64,000 bases of DNA from Pogona vitticeps (GCF_051106095.1 NC_135787.1:156744001-156808000); one strand, 5' to 3'. Numbered from the stretch's first letter, positions 32,621 through 47,700 are shown. Notes: generated by a model not told the origin, from the letters alone. Translations and numbers: made by a program.

Positions 32621-33203
32621 AATAAAATGACACAAATTTACATAAATCTCGAATTACAATTTACGGACCAGAAAAATAGAGTAAAAAATAAATAAGGAAA
32701 AATGAGAATAAAGAATAAAGTACTTGAACGAATCAAGTAAAGAAAGAATCAAGTAACTTGTAAAGCAATGAGAGAATGTTTGAATGAGAACTCGTTTCTT
32801 TTTGAATCATTTTGACATACGTGAATATCTCTGTCAGAGGAAAGTGTGTCTGTTGGTTTTGTCTAGTAATTGATGCCAGGAACATGGGTTCCAGGATGCA
32901 GGAAACATTGCAGTCCATTCTGTTTTATTTTTTTCCACCTATAATACTGACATAGCAATATGTCAGTTTGAAAGAACTTTTTAAAAATCCCAAATGTTAA
33001 AAATAACACTGCAGCAGCAGCAGTAATGACAAGTGGTCACCTTGAGGGCAGGTGCAGGACAATGATTCAATTGGAATGATTTGAAAAGCTCATGTTTCTC
33101 CCCCTCAGCCAATGCAATATAACTTAAAAACAGATTAAACATTTTCCCAGGAAGATGCATGCACCACCCAAATATCATGTGACTACCATGCGACTTTAAC
33201 CCT

Positions 33204-33342
<139 letters not shown>

Positions 33343-33593
33343 TACCCTGTTTCAAAACCCTGATACAGCTACTGATTCATTTTCATAGTGTAATGATTTT
33401 CTGTTTCAGTGAATATACTCTGAAAAAGGTCTCAGAACTGTGTTCCCCTATTCCTTCTGCTGGGAAAATCAGAGGAACTTTCTTGCAGGTTGGGGGAACA
33501 CTAATGTGCACGGTAAAATATAGCAATTTCTAGTTAGCTAGAAATAGGTTTAGAATGCAGTGGAACAATGCCACCTTAATTTAATGCAGCATT

Positions 33594-35424
33594 TTTATAT
33601 CAAATGGAATATAGAAACCTAACTGGTCTACTGTCCCTTGCAAAAGTTTTCTAGGAACCTTGGGGTGTGGGCTTTCTATGCTGTTTCATATCCAGAGGAA
33701 GAATCGCAAGCATGTGTTCTTATCAATGAAGTGAATTGATGAAACCAATGAGTATTTTTTAAATTTTTTTGTATACTTATTGATCTTTGCCTTAATATTG
33801 TGTTAATGATGCAAGATGTCCTCCTCATTGTTTGTAGTTTTAAACATTGTCTTTTAATGATGTTAACCACCGTTGCATACTCACTTTAAACTTTAAATAT
33901 TGCCTTTCATTGTTGTAATCTGCCTTGGGTCCTTTTCAAGGAGAAAGGCAGGGTAAAAATATTTAAAATGAATAAATGAATGCTTGGCTGCTTACAAATG
34001 AATGGCTTGATTGGGAAAATGAGGCATTTCCCTCATTTTATTCAGTAAGAAAGTTTAAGGTCCCCAGTGCTTCTGACCTTTTTTGAATGAGTGTGTGAAT
34101 TTGGGGCATTCCTCCTATCACCACCACATAGAACCCATAAAAAAAGTAAAACTATGTAAGATTCAGATGAAATGGTTATCCTTGAACATGCATGATTTCT
34201 CCCTTCAATCACCAAACTAAAACTTAAGGTACATAGAAGTGTTTATAAACCCCTCACACATTACAGTTCTGATTCTTGTCAGATGTGTCCTGGCGCAAAA
34301 ATGTAGACATCAGTCATGTCTACAGGAGCCAGGTGACTCCTCTGAGGAGGAGGAGTTAAAGTACAATGATCCAAGGAATGCAGAAGAATTGGCTGCTTCT
34401 TTTAATCCTGGGCCCTCAGAAATTCAAGAAACACAGAGAAATCTTTTACTGCCAAGTAAAATTGCATGAATGAGGCCAAGGAAAAGAGAGGGCCTGGCCT
34501 GAGGGAGGTCTCCTCAGGAGTAGGGTTTTCCTTACAAGCAAGCAATCTCCTGAGAACCAGTCCCTGCTCATAACGTGGCCTAGATGGCTCACACCTGAAC
34601 CTCCCATAGAGCTCTCAAGTCCTGCAGCAGTAGTCTATAAGCAGCTGGCAGCAAACTGTTCAACCAAGCTTGGACTTGTAGTAGCCAAACTTTGTTCAAA
34701 TTTCTTGTTGCCTATGAACACCTTGGATTACTTCTCACAGTGACGTATGTTTCTCTCTCACTAGACTCCTGTTACCTTGGCTAATTAATGATCTTGGGAA
34801 TGTTGACCTTTGCCCCCTGACAGCTCTGGTAAGACCGACTTGACCTGGTTGTGTGCTCATATTCTGTAATTATGTGCCTCAAGTTTGTGGTTTTGAATCA
34901 TGACAGAGCTAAAAAGTTATGTTTGTGATTTCTTCCCCATGCACAGACCAATATCAGCTTTTGTTTCCAAATGAGACTTTAGATGCTTTCAAATGCCTTA
35001 GGAAAAGGCAGTTCCATGAATATAGTCCTATCAGGCACTCACAACTCTTTACATTTTCGAGCTAGCTGTGTGTTAGCCTCCTGTTCTGATGAAGGGGATA
35101 TACCAGGCGTTCACGTTGCAGTTTGGAAATACTATTGTTTAATTGTTATTTACTTCGGTTTCTAAACAGATCTATGTTATCATGTGTTTTCACTTTAAGG
35201 AAAAAAGAACTGTAGACCAGAACAAACCACTGTCTATTTATATTACAGCACTCTGCTCAACAGAGGCAACTATGTTATGGAAAGACAAGTCCATTTATCA
35301 TAAAAGGCTTTATTTCTTAAAGTAGCATATGATGCAGTAACAAACAAAATATATCAAAATGTATTTCAATTTTTTCAGATTTGCAGATGCCCAAGGTTGA
35401 AGTGCTAGCATATCAGCATGAAAC
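33594..35424. other. Intergenic region downstream of LTA4H
   Basis: An L2-type 3' end lies at about 33850-33985 ('ctgccttgggtccttttca' and an AAATGAAT tail). The stretch 34250-34900 looks like an old interspersed repeat ('ccccctgacagctctgg'), class not assigned. No gene was recognised. Confidence 0.45.
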
Positions 35425-35430
35425 TTTATT
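35425..35430 (-). terminator. LTA4H: LTA4H polyadenylation signal
   Basis: AATAAA on the minus strand, about 130 nt past the LTA4H stop codon. A second one occurs near 35307. Confidence 0.6.
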
Positions 35431-35560
35431 AAAAAAAAAAAACAGGTTAAGAAGAGAAAGCAAGTAATCAAACATGCAAGTTCCCATGATCAATATTACC
35501 ATTTTGCTCATGTGATGAAAAAAAAGTTACATGGAGATGCTTTGTTATAAGAATTTATTC

Positions 35561-35705
35561 CTAAGTTTGCAAAGTTGTGGTTGTCTGTCCATCCAGACCC
35601 AAGTCTTTGGCTACCAGCATTGCAGTCACTGGATGCATGGAAGCTTTATGCTGCTGGAAAGCACTGATAGCTTGATCACGGGATTTTTCAAATTTATACA
35701 GATCC
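35561..35705 (-). CDS. LTA4H: LTA4H exon 19 (last)
   Basis: Acceptor tttattgcag. It encodes [38 protein letters not shown] and GQTTTTLQT, stop TAG at 35561-35563. Human ends VGKDLKVD, so the Thr-rich nine residues are extra. Confidence 0.95.
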
Positions 35706-38700
35706 CTGCAATAAATTCCATATAAATGTTAAAATATAAGTATTATACATATTTTTCTTAGCTTTATATTCTACCTCTCCTCCAATGAATGCAAGAAGTT
35801 ATGTGTGGCTTCCTTGCACTTTACCCTCAAAATGATCTTGTAAGTTAGGCCAGGTAGAGAGAGTAATTTGCCCAAGGTCACGGTGACTTTCATAGCTTCA
35901 AGTCAAGACATGGCCCTGATCATGGAAGTCCCACTCTAGCAAGTTTCAGATGAACTACACTGTTATTCACCTCATTTTTTCTCCCAAGTTTGAAAATGAG
36001 TCACAGGTACAGCAAGTGTCCACTGTTTTTTGAAACACCACAGTTTTCCAGAAGGATCTGCATATGTAAATTTAAAGTTTTATGCCAAGATGCAGTAAAA
36101 AAGCAGAGTTTTCTGTGCTAACAAGCCAAGAGACAGAGCAAAGTAGGTCCACAAAAGAAACACAGTTTATACAGTGCTCCAGATATTTGGATTTTTGAGG
36201 ACAACATTGGAGAAAGAAAAGACAGAGTGTGATGATGGCCAATATACACAGAAAGACTGGAAAAAGGGAAAGAGCTTAAATGCAAGACTGAGGCCTTATA
36301 ATAATCTGAAACCACTTTGGAAGCCAATCACTGTCTGCTCATTTCCAATTTTGAGTAACTGAAACCTAGTTTTACTAAATGACTCCAACAGCTGTTCAGA
36401 AGGTAGTGTTCTGTAAACATAAGATTTTTTTGTGCATCAGATACCAAGACTTGGCAAAGCATATACAATACTGAATAAAATTTATTACTACAAAACCCAA
36501 ATTCTGCAAGGAAACTAGGGATCCTGTTCAATTCCCTTGGAACAGATGAGCTAACAGTACGAATGGGACTGGTAGCCCTGTCCACCATTAGTTTGTGTCC
36601 CTCTTTTTGAAAATTCAATTTTGCTTCCATTTCGTAGTACAGTAACCAGTTCTCAAAACCAGGTTTAAAGAGGTTAAGCCTCTTCCTCAAATAAATCCAC
36701 TGCACTGGTTTCATACTTCCCTGCAATCTTTCTTGTTTAAAAACCAGGTTTGGATTTATTTGTTGGTACTGCTTTACTTAGTCTTTCTTCTCTCTTGCCC
36801 CTCAACTACTGGCTCTTTGAAGGCTCAAGGATCTAGGTAAATTGCCAAATATATTCAAGATTTCTGAAGATCTTGTTATTTATAAAGTTTTATTTTTGTG
36901 GTTAGATTGTTATCCTCCACAATCTCCACATTGTGAAGCCTCTATAATGTTCATAAAAAGAGGGTTAAAATAGGTTGAACAGAAGAAGTTCTCTCAACTG
37001 GTTTGGCGGTTTCAAAGAAACCACTTTTGCATAATTTCAGAAAAGGAAAACCAAAATCAGATCACAGTAACCCAACCTAGACAAAGAGCATTCATTTTTT
37101 GATATTTGTTTTACCTAAACAGTGGACGAGTGAACTTCATTCTGCCTTGTTCGGTAGCCATCTTTAATGCAAGAGGAATAGCATCTTCCCATCCGGCCTG
37201 AATGCAGAGGCGAAGCCACCTACAAAACAGAGTCAGTCTTCAGTAAAATGAAGTTCAAATCAAGACTAAGAGAATTCAAGTCCTGCAACAAGGGGTTTCC
37301 GTATTTCTCAACTGTGCAAATTAAGAATACATAGATATCAACAGCTTGCCTATTTTCTCTTGCTTCTAGGATTAAGATAGCACTCTTCAAATATTTGAAA
37401 GGCTGTCATACAGAGGAGGGGCAAGATCTGTTTTTGATCATCCCAGAGTGCAGGACATGCAACAATGGGCTCAAGTTAAAGGAAGCCAGATTTCAGTTGA
37501 ACATCAGGAAAAACTTCCTAAGTGTTAGAGCAGTACAACAGTGGAACCAGTTATCTCGGGAGTTGGTGAGTGCTCCAATGCTGCAGGCATTCAAGAAAAA
37601 CTTAGACAATCACCTGGCAAATATGGTTTGATTGTATTCCTGCATTGAGCAGAGGGTTGGACTTGACGGTCTTATAGGCCCCTTTCAACTTCACTTTTCT
37701 ATGATTCTATAATGAAACTCTACAGCAATCCTGAATTTGGTTGGTAAGAGGGAATGACACAAAAGACAGGGTATTGGGAAAGAGAATAAATAGTCTGTAG
37801 TTTTAAATTTTGCTTACTAAGCAGCCATTTTAGGTCAAATATTCTGAATAATACAATACAAACAGTTAACATGCAAAGGTATCAACTTTCACATTTGTTC
37901 AAAAACTCCAGGTATGAACATAAACACCCATCCTTAAACATTTTACGATTGATTCATTGTACATACTTCTGTTTCGAGGCATTGCCCGTTTACTGGTAGA
38001 TTAACTTTCAGATCTGACAGAGATTACCCCTGAACAGTGTTCCTCTTTCAGGAGGAACACTTAAAGATTATATTTTCATATTTTACAAACCTGAATCTAA
38101 TTTCAGAATTGTGCACAGCATTAAAGTCATAAACTTCTTGCATTCTTCTTACATGGCTCACTGGCATAGGATTCTAAAATAAAAAGAGAGAGTAGTGTTA
38201 AGACTTTTATTTAAATGATATTCTTGAAGTCTTGTAAAACCAGGATTGCCACATGCCTAAAGTGTTAAATAGTACACATTTTGCTCTTGACAGTTAATAT
38301 GATTTTATTGTCAACAACACAATTTTTTTCTGAGACGACTGCTAAGATAGTTTAGCTGTTATCATGTAGAAAATGACCTAGCCATTAACAATGCTAAATT
38401 CAAAATTGTAGTCTTTGGAAAAAGAAAAAAGTGCATGGATGGTAAATAATCTCTACAGAATTAGAGAAGGCAAAATCTTATTATTATCTTGGCATAAGTT
38501 TCTCAGCTACAGGATCTTGGGCTCTAGAAATAAAGAGAAGGGAACTGAATGTAGGTCTTGCCTAAAATCTTTACTGACTGCTCAATTTAATATAGTCAGG
38601 CATATTATGCCCAATTCTAAATATTTGTAAGACAAAAGTAATACCAATGCTAATTTTTGTGCAGAAATCTGCAGTTTCCCTGATATCAACACTGAAAGAG

Positions 38701-41700
38701 TTAACTGCTTTCTGCATACTGATGTTAGGGAATTCTAAAACTTCCACATTATCTAACTGCAGTGGAATTGGGTATAGGAATGATTTCTAGTGTGGTACAG
38801 TATATGCTAGGATGGTCAGCTGCTGGTGTAGAATTAACCAGATGAAGGAAAGTAGACTTCCCAAGGCCTCTCTAGAGCAGTGCTTCCCAACACTGGATGT
38901 CCAGATGTTCTTGGACTGCAACTCTGAGAAATCCTGGCAAGCACAGCTAGTGGTGAAGGCTTCTGTGAGTTTTAGTCCAAGAACATCTGGGGGTCCAAGG
39001 TTGGGAACCATTGGTCTAGAGGCACAGAGAATGGCTCAATATGGACATGTTTGGTTATAGAAATTTTCTTAATTGCTTTCCGACTATGGATTCTCTATAC
39101 AAGCACTTAATCCATAGGGAAATGAGACCAGAAATATATTCAGACAAACAGTTTTGGATGCTGGAGTCCAAATTCACTTAACGGTCATCAGATCCTTAAG
39201 AACTGTCAAATGGTTAGCAGGCATGAAATAGCAGCAACAATATGGAAAATAGTTGTGGGTTTTTCAGGCTCTTTGGGCATGTTCTGAAGGTTGTTCTTCC
39301 TAGTGTTTTGCCAGTCTCTGTGGCCGGCATTTTCAGAGAACATTATGAAGATGCCGGCCACAGAGACTGGTGAAACGTAAGGAAGAACAACCTTCAGAAC
39401 ATGGCCAAAGAGCCCGAAAAACCCACAACAACCATTAGATCCCGGCCGTGAAAGCCTTCGCGAATACAATACGGAAAATAATTGTCATATCCAAGAAAAT
39501 GGGGCACCAGAAAGTCTTTGCCACAATATGTTTTGAAGAAATGGAATCAATGATGAAACCAGAGAGATTCCATCGCATATCAGTCTAAGACATTGTATCT
39601 ACATGTCATCAGCTGTGGAAGGTTAAACGCACAATGTTCTCCACTATCAGTTATATACTGACATCAAAGGATGTTATTTAGTTCTCTTGTTAAAGAGAAA
39701 GAAAGGTTCAGAAGCAAAAGAAATACTGGACTTCCAGCTTCAAGAGACAAACCAACATATGACAAAAATGTGCTTTATTTGCAGTAAAGGCTACCAGATG
39801 CAGAGAAATTTGTGGACTCCATCTCTGTAAATCATGGATACTGGAAAACATAACAGTATGATTGTAACCTGATAAAACCCATGCCACTTCCTAACAATTT
39901 TATCTCCATTTTAATAAAATAAGTTTGTTTTAGAAGTAAAGTTTTATCCTTTTTAAAGGTATTTGACATGTATACATACTTAGTATGTACTAGTTTTATG
40001 TGCCAATTTTAATTGCTGCATTTCCATTTTTATGCTAGTTTGATTGACTGTAAAAGTTTTATTTTGCTATGGTCTATGACTAGTGCAATCAGCATTAAAC
40101 CAAAGAAAACCATCTTGATATGTCTCTCTCAGGCTTTCCCCAAGATGGATTGGGAATGCAATTTGGGACAAACCCCTTCTGTTACCTCCAACTTCACATT
40201 GGAGATAACGGGAATGTTCTCCAGGCAGAGATTCTATACCTCTTTTTGCAAATATATGAGGAAATTTTGGGAGGGCTAAAGGAGGGGAAAAAATTTGATG
40301 GAGATGCCTTGTCACACCATCTGGCCTGCCAGCTTGGTCTCAAAGGCAAGTCATTTCCTCCCCAGGACCGATACACCTCCCCATCCCTCTTCTATAAGCT
40401 GGAAAAGCAATGAGAAAAGTTAGTAGAAAAAAATGCAAAACCCTTTCTGCAATTACCTCCAGCAAGATTAGGGCAAGGAACTCGATACGCTGGTGGGAAG
40501 ACATCTCTCTTATATCAGCCGAACTAAAGGAGCAGAGTTCACTTTCCGTAGCCTAAAAAGTAGAATTCAAAGAAAATCTGAAAATCTTTCAGGAATTCCA
40601 TGTAAGGAAGAACAAGGCAAATTTGTTACCAGCAGTTAAGATTCAAGTTTTCATTTGAGAAACTTGATTTTATAAACCAGTCAGTCAGAATATACAATCA
40701 AAGGAACCTTTTGCCTTCTATTTTCTGCATACATTCAGATACAGTGCATGAATGATTACCCAAATTCAGAAAGGCTGCATCTCATCCTTTCTAGGGCAAT
40801 GTTGGCAACTGTGGTCCTTCATCTATTGCTGGACTGCAATTTCCACCTGCCCTAGCCATTATAGCAAATGGTAAGAGGTTATATCAGTTGCAGCCCAACA
40901 TATGAATAGCCACAGTTGCCTCCCATTGTTCTTTAACCATCTAATTTCAAAGAGAATTTGGAAGGTCAACCTGGAAAAAATAGGGACAGGACTGTCTATT
41001 CCATGCAACTCGTCTTACTACTGGTCAGTCTCTGTCACTTACATTCATTCCAATCTATGGTTAAAACAGTTTGGAAGGTCATGTTGAAAACATAAAGTCA
41101 TGAAAGCAACTATATATGTTTTTCATAAGAACAGTTAAGTTTACTTTACAAAAGGTTATTAAATTTTGCGTCACAAAACCGGGCAAGGGTATGCATGTTT
41201 GGAAAACAAAGCAAAATGCAATATTAGCACTACAGGTGAAATATGATTAAAATATCCTATGTATTTTTAGGACATTGACTCACTTTGATCCATCTTTGGC
41301 TCAAAGCAATACAAGCATTTGATAGTGTTGTATCGTACCTGGTGAAGGTGGGGAAAAAACAGGATGGGAAAAAACATGATTTCGTTAAAACTGTGAAAGT
41401 TTTTCCACTTATTGCAGCACAGGTTCTACAAGCCCACATCCATATTCTATCTTGCCACCTCTTAGCAGAATGAAATTAATGAACAGTCCTATTTCATACA
41501 TTTCTCTGATTAGATGTGTTTCTGAAGAAATGTCTTCCATTGAGATACAATTATAGACAACCTATAGAACCTTGGTTATAGCAACTCAGAGATTTTAAAA
41601 AGGTTTCTTTTTTGGACTGCAGCTCCAAGAATATTTCAGCCAGCACAACCAGGAACCACTACTACATGTGATATTCTGAGAGTTGTGTTTCTAATCTCTG

Positions 41701-44700
41701 ATGAAACCCTTATATTATGGCTGAAATCCAGTTGCTTAGCATAGTAAGTCATACTACAGTAAGACCATTAAATCAGGTTGGATTTGGTGAAGCATCTTCT
41801 CTGTAAGATCCTTTGATTCAAATGGGCCTACTTTAGTTGTAACTAACTAAGCTAAGCAACATGATTTCAGACAACATAAATTAAAATACAAAGTCCAAAA
41901 GGGACATTTAATAGAACTCCTAAACAGTTTTTGTAAGTTAGATCAAGAGTCTCCAAACTATAGCCCATGAGCCACATCAGGCCCGCCATGCTGTTTTATC
42001 CAGCCTGTTCCCTTCATCCTACGTGTGTGTGCATTCACATTCCTGGTCCTTCGGCCCTCAAAAATGTTGAAAATATCCAGTGTGGCCCTCACAGTCAAAA
42101 ATTTGGAGACCCCTGAGTTACATCATGATCAAATAACAGATGTCTGAATGTTCTATTTACACTATTTGAAATATTCATGTGTAAATCACAGGGTTTAAAG
42201 AAGTAGCTGGGTTAATCTCTTTGTGCATGTATAGCAAAAAAGCCAAAACCAAAGCCTTGTGGCACCTTTAGACCAATAAATTCATTTTAGAATGAACTTT
42301 CGTAGATTAGTCCACTTCAGATGCATTGAGTCCAATATCTAAGACACAGGTTTACACATATGCTTCAGCACCTCAAAGGCGAAAGCCCTACAGTTGTGGA
42401 TTATCCCATAGATATTTAGCATCAGCTAATTACTTTCTCTTTTTTTCAGGACACCTATGTAATCAACACTTGAAGTCTGAAGAATTAGGCTGCAACTCAT
42501 GAGAAGTCCTTGCACAAACACATTAGCCTTAAAAAGGAGCCACAGTACTTCACTCTGTTTTGGTTACACATACTTTACATATTCATCTGATATTCAAATT
42601 GAACACATCAACCAATTTAAACAAATGAACAAACAAGATGACCAGAAAAATGAACATAAATAAAGAAATGATTTTTTAAATAACTGAAGCACCAATATAT
42701 AGCCATTCTCAACCTTTTTTTGGCCACTCCCCTTTTAGGAGTTCTTCTCAGATTCCAGGGCCCCCTGTCAAATAAGGATACAACACAAACAAATGTCTTT
42801 CACAAACTTCTCACATTTGTCAGTCTGGGGCCCCCTTCAAATGTGCCGAGGTCCCCTAGGGGGCCATACGGCTTCCATTGAGAATGGCTGGTTTAAGGTC
42901 AGCTCAAAAGTAGCTAGGAACATGACAGAAGATCCTTACGTTGGTTTTACGGGTGGCATGCCAGGAGTGTTCATCCATGCATTCCAATCAACTTTCTCAA
43001 GCACATCAATCTAGAAGAAACAAACTATATATCTAAAATATATTGATGTTAACGTTTCACTAATTTAGGATAACATAACAGGATTTGAAGATTTTTCTTT
43101 TCCTTTAATCTTTATGGAACTACTTCATTCAATATAAAATACTGTATCCTTTTCAAAAAATAATACTTTGTTAACAAATACAGGACATTTCAAAAATTGA
43201 CGCCTTCATGTACTGCTTTCCTTTGATGTTTACTTCCCCATCAAAAGGGGAAGTAAACATCTTGCAGCATACAGTGGATTTGCAATATCAGGATTCTGGC
43301 AGGAAATAAATGTTTCCTGCTAAATGTCCTTGTAAAATGTCAACTTTCAATTAACCCCGAGTTCCTTGAAGAAGCACCTTGCAGCTTGCCTGGCACCTCT
43401 TTGTCTTGGAAGGAAGGCTAATCACCAACACACCTTTTAAACAACCCATGGGAGAAACATGATGAATGGGCAATCTTTGTCTTTAATGTTTACAGAATAC
43501 TCAGGAATGCTTAATGGTAAAGCGTGTTTTTATGCAAAATCCCAGCATTAAAAAAAGCTTCTGAAGCAGCTGTCAAGTTAGAGGAGGAAAGAGCTGACTA
43601 GAAAGTTCATTGATGTGACAGGTTCATTTCCAAATGTTAACCCAGAATTCTGAACTGTAAGAGCAATCCTTACCTTGTCCTTAAAATAAGTGTATAGGAA
43701 GTTCTTCCAATCTTCAGTTGTAATACTCTGGTATGCAAACTGCTGGATATATGCTCTCAAAAAGCCTATGAAGACATCTGTAAGCACATAAGATATATTA
43801 ACCAGATGTAAACATATTACGATATTTCCTGATGCAAAAAATACATGCTTTCCAATGTAACTAAATACCTGGTCCACCAAGAAGCTGTTCAAGGTAAAGC
43901 AGTAATGCAGAACCTTTCTCATATGGAACAGAAGAATAAGCAACATCGGGGTCTACGTCTTTCAGACTAGGGATCAAGTTGGTCATGGGGTTTGTGCTTC
44001 CAAGGGTATTTATCTGAAAAGCAAAACATATGTTGTGATTACATTTTTAACAAAGTTTGACCTCTTGATAAGCAGGAGGGGGAGAAGAGAGAATACACCA
44101 TCCAACACTCAGCAGAACTGCCAAATTATTAGTCAACCTCTTCGCAACTGTAGCATCTCTAGTGTCATCTGTTCCACTGTTTATATGTTCTACTGCAGAG
44201 ACTGGAAACCTATGCCCCCCCCCCCACATATTGTTGGACTCCAATTTCCATCAGCTCCAGCCCACTTGGCCAGTTGTCAATAACAATGGGAGTAAAAAAA
44301 CAGGTTATCCACTCTTGTTCTATTTTTTAAAAATGTCACAGTCAAATGGTTTTATTCTACTATGAGCCCAGGTTATTTTAGGATCAGTATGATGCTCCAC
44401 TATGTTATCTTTAATTCAGAATTAGAAGGGGTTCAGATTGACTGGTCTAGTTCCAAGTGTTCACCTCACACAATAACTGAATGCCTGATTCTCTAGCCTC
44501 CAGCTTGCAACACAAGCAGAAACAGAAATGTTTGCAAGATGCTGAACCTGCTCAGAACAAAGGATTTACCAGCTGTGGACTGCTGAGACAAAGCAAAAAT
44601 ATGTTTTGAAATTGTTGCAGCTGTTTTATACCCTTCACAGGAAGCTGTTTTAATGATTTGCATACTGCATTTCTCCCCCTTATTTTTATTCTTTGAACGT

Positions 44701-47700
44701 GTGTGTATTTCTCTGGAAGCTGCTATGGGGACAAAATATAAAACAAAAATGTTATAAAATAAACAATTAGTCTTAGGAGGGATGATGAAGTACATAGTAT
44801 TCCTCAAAGCTAGATAGTCTTAAGGCTGATTTTACATATACCAAATGTTTTTAAAAAACGTTAACTTAATTTCTTTTTAACTAGAAGCATGTACCGTGTT
44901 TTGTAATTCTCGCCAGCCTCCCAGAGCATGGAAATGCCTGAACTGTTCACCAAAGAGCCGGCCACCGATTCGGCGTTCCAAGTACACTGTGTGTCCTTCA
45001 TTTAGCCTGAAAAACCAAGCACATGTGTCATTACAACTGTATATCAATGACATTTCAATTAAGACAGTCTCTTAAAAGCTTTTGGATGTCACCTACCAAA
45101 AATGCTCCCATGTTTTATTTGTTACCAGATTTCCTGTCCAGCTATGAGAAATTTCATGTGCAATAACCTGAAACATACAAAAATGTTGTAAGTGTACAGT
45201 TGTCTCGTTTCTTTCTCACCACAACGACATATTAAAAAGCACAGCCTTTTTCAAGATCACATACCTGTATTATCCAAGCATAGTATCACACTTGTTGAAT
45301 ATCTGCATAAAGTACCCCCACAATTAATTGTCCAAAAAACAGCAGACAGTTGTGATCAAATTAATTACTCCAAAATGTTTCCACACAGGCTTAACTGAAC
45401 TTTTAAAAATAATATACACAGCATCATTTACATGGCAATTGGTGGCAACATTTAGTAACTTTAATTAAGCAATAATTGGGAAGAACAGACAGCATCTGGA
45501 CATTTATTTATTTCATTTACAAGATTTTTAGCCGCGGTATTACCAGTGGTCTCTGAATGGCATACAACAATATTAAAACTTTAAAAGCATTAAAACCATT
45601 AAAATAGGCAATATTATAATAATATCCTATATTAAATCATTAAAACATTAATAGTAATAAATCCTGCTGCTCATATGGCCAGCTAAAGAATACTATTTAA
45701 TTAAAATGCTGGCTAAACAGAAAGGTCTTTGCCTGGCACCAAAAAGCCAAAAATGTTGGAGCCAGGTGTATCTCTATAGGGAGGGCGTTCCAAAGTTGGG
45801 GGGCAACAGCTGAGAAGGCCCTATTTCGACATCGCCTCTTTCAGGGATGGCACTTTCAGAAGGGTCTCCTGGCCTGATCTTAGAGGATGGGCAGGCTTAT
45901 ATGGAAGAAGGGGGTCCTTTAGGTAACCAGGTCCTAAGCTGTTTAGGGCTTTATATATCAAAGTAAGCACTTTGAATTGGGCCCGAGCAACAACCGGCAG
46001 CCAGTGTAAATTTTTCAGAACTAGCGTGATATGAGTCTGTGCGGCGGCACCACTTACCAGCCGCGCAGCTCGGTTCTGTGCCAGTTGCAATTGCTGGACC
46101 GTGTTCAAAGGCTGCCCCACATATAGTACATTGTAGTAGTCCAGTCTGGTTGCTACCAGTGCATGTATGACTGTTGCCAGGCTCCGCTCATCCAGGTAAG
46201 GGTGTTGAAATACTCTCTGCAGCTGTAAGAAGGCACCCCTGGACACCGAGTCCACCTGGGCTTCCAAGGTCAGACCCGGGTCAAGGAGCACCCCCAAGCT
46301 GCGGACCTTTTCCTTTAGGGGGAATGTAACCCCATCTAAGGCAAGGAAATGGCCCTTTAACCTTTCTGGAGGAGCACCTCTGACTTGTCTGGACTTAGCC
46401 TCAGTTTACTGACCCTCATCCAATCTATTATTGAGTCCAGGCACGAGTTCAGAATGACGACTGCCACACTTGGATTGGTAGAGAATGAGAGGTAGAGCTG
46501 GGTGTCATCAGCATGTTGCTGACTCCTCAGCCCAAACCTCCTAACGACCTACCCCAGCAGTTTCATGTAGATACTGAATAGCATGGGGGACAGTATAGAG
46601 CCCTGAGGAACCCCATGACACAACCGCCATGGATCAGAGCTACTGTCCCCCAGCACCACCTTCTGGACTTGATCAGCCAGGTAAGAGCAGGACCATCATA
46701 AAACGGTGTATCCCATTCCCATCCCAGCCAATTTGTCCAGAAGGACACCATGGTCAATGGTGCTGAAAGCCACTGAGAGGTCCAGGAGAATCAATAGGGA
46801 TGCATTCCCCCTATCTTTCTCCCGGCAAATGTCATCAAACAGGGCGACCAAGGCAGTCTCCATCTCATAACCCGATCTGAAACCCAACTGAAATGGATCT
46901 AGATAATCAGTTTCATCCAGGACAGTCTGGAGCTGCTCAGCCACCACACATTCCAACACCGACCAGTAGCGAAAAGGGAGGTTCGCTACTGGTCGGAAGT
47001 TGATCACTAGACCTGGGTCCAGATTAAGTTTTTTAAGGAGTGGGCGAATCACTGCCTCCTTCAACGGGGCAGGGGCCACTCCCTCTCTTAATGAGGAGTT
47101 GATGACCTCCAGGATCCAGGTGCGAACTCCCCTGGCAGATTCCGTTATTAGCCATGATGAGCAAGGGTCGAGTTGCACAGTGGTGGCATGAACCGATCCA
47201 AGCACCCTGTCCACATCCTCGGGTCGTAAAACTGAAACTGAAACTCATCCAATAAATTATGACATAAGTCTGGAGCATTGGACACAACCATAAGCTCTGC
47301 ATCAACAGTGGAGTCCAACTCTTTGTGAATCTCAGCAATTTTCCCCTCAAAGTGTGTAACAAATTTGTTACAGCGAGCCACTGATCAGTCTGGGACCTCC
47401 ACTAAACCATTAGGTTGAAGAAGGTCCTGAGCCGCTAAAAATAGCTCTGCTGGATGACACGCCGAGGAAGCAATATGACTGGAGAAATGGTGGCGTTTTG
47501 CCAGCCGTATCGCCACAGAGTAGGACCAATAATGAGCTCTAAGCTGTTTGGTCATAGTTACAGCGATATTTCCTCCATCTGCGCTCAAGCCGTCTCCCCA
47601 ACCGTTTCATGCCAGAAGCTCTTCTGTGTACCATGGAGTCATATAGGCTCCGCGGGCAGGGAGAGGACGCCTAGGTACAATTGTGTCAACTGCCTGGGCC

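Noticed and set aside
34250-34900. Possible retrovirus-like repeat remnant
   Set aside because: Some wording resembles LTR-type repeats, but there is no clear end pair or coding part, so I did not call it.
40013-40413. Open frames on both strands in LTA4H intron 16
   Set aside because: No similarity to a known protein, no splice context, and mirrored openness typical of chance.
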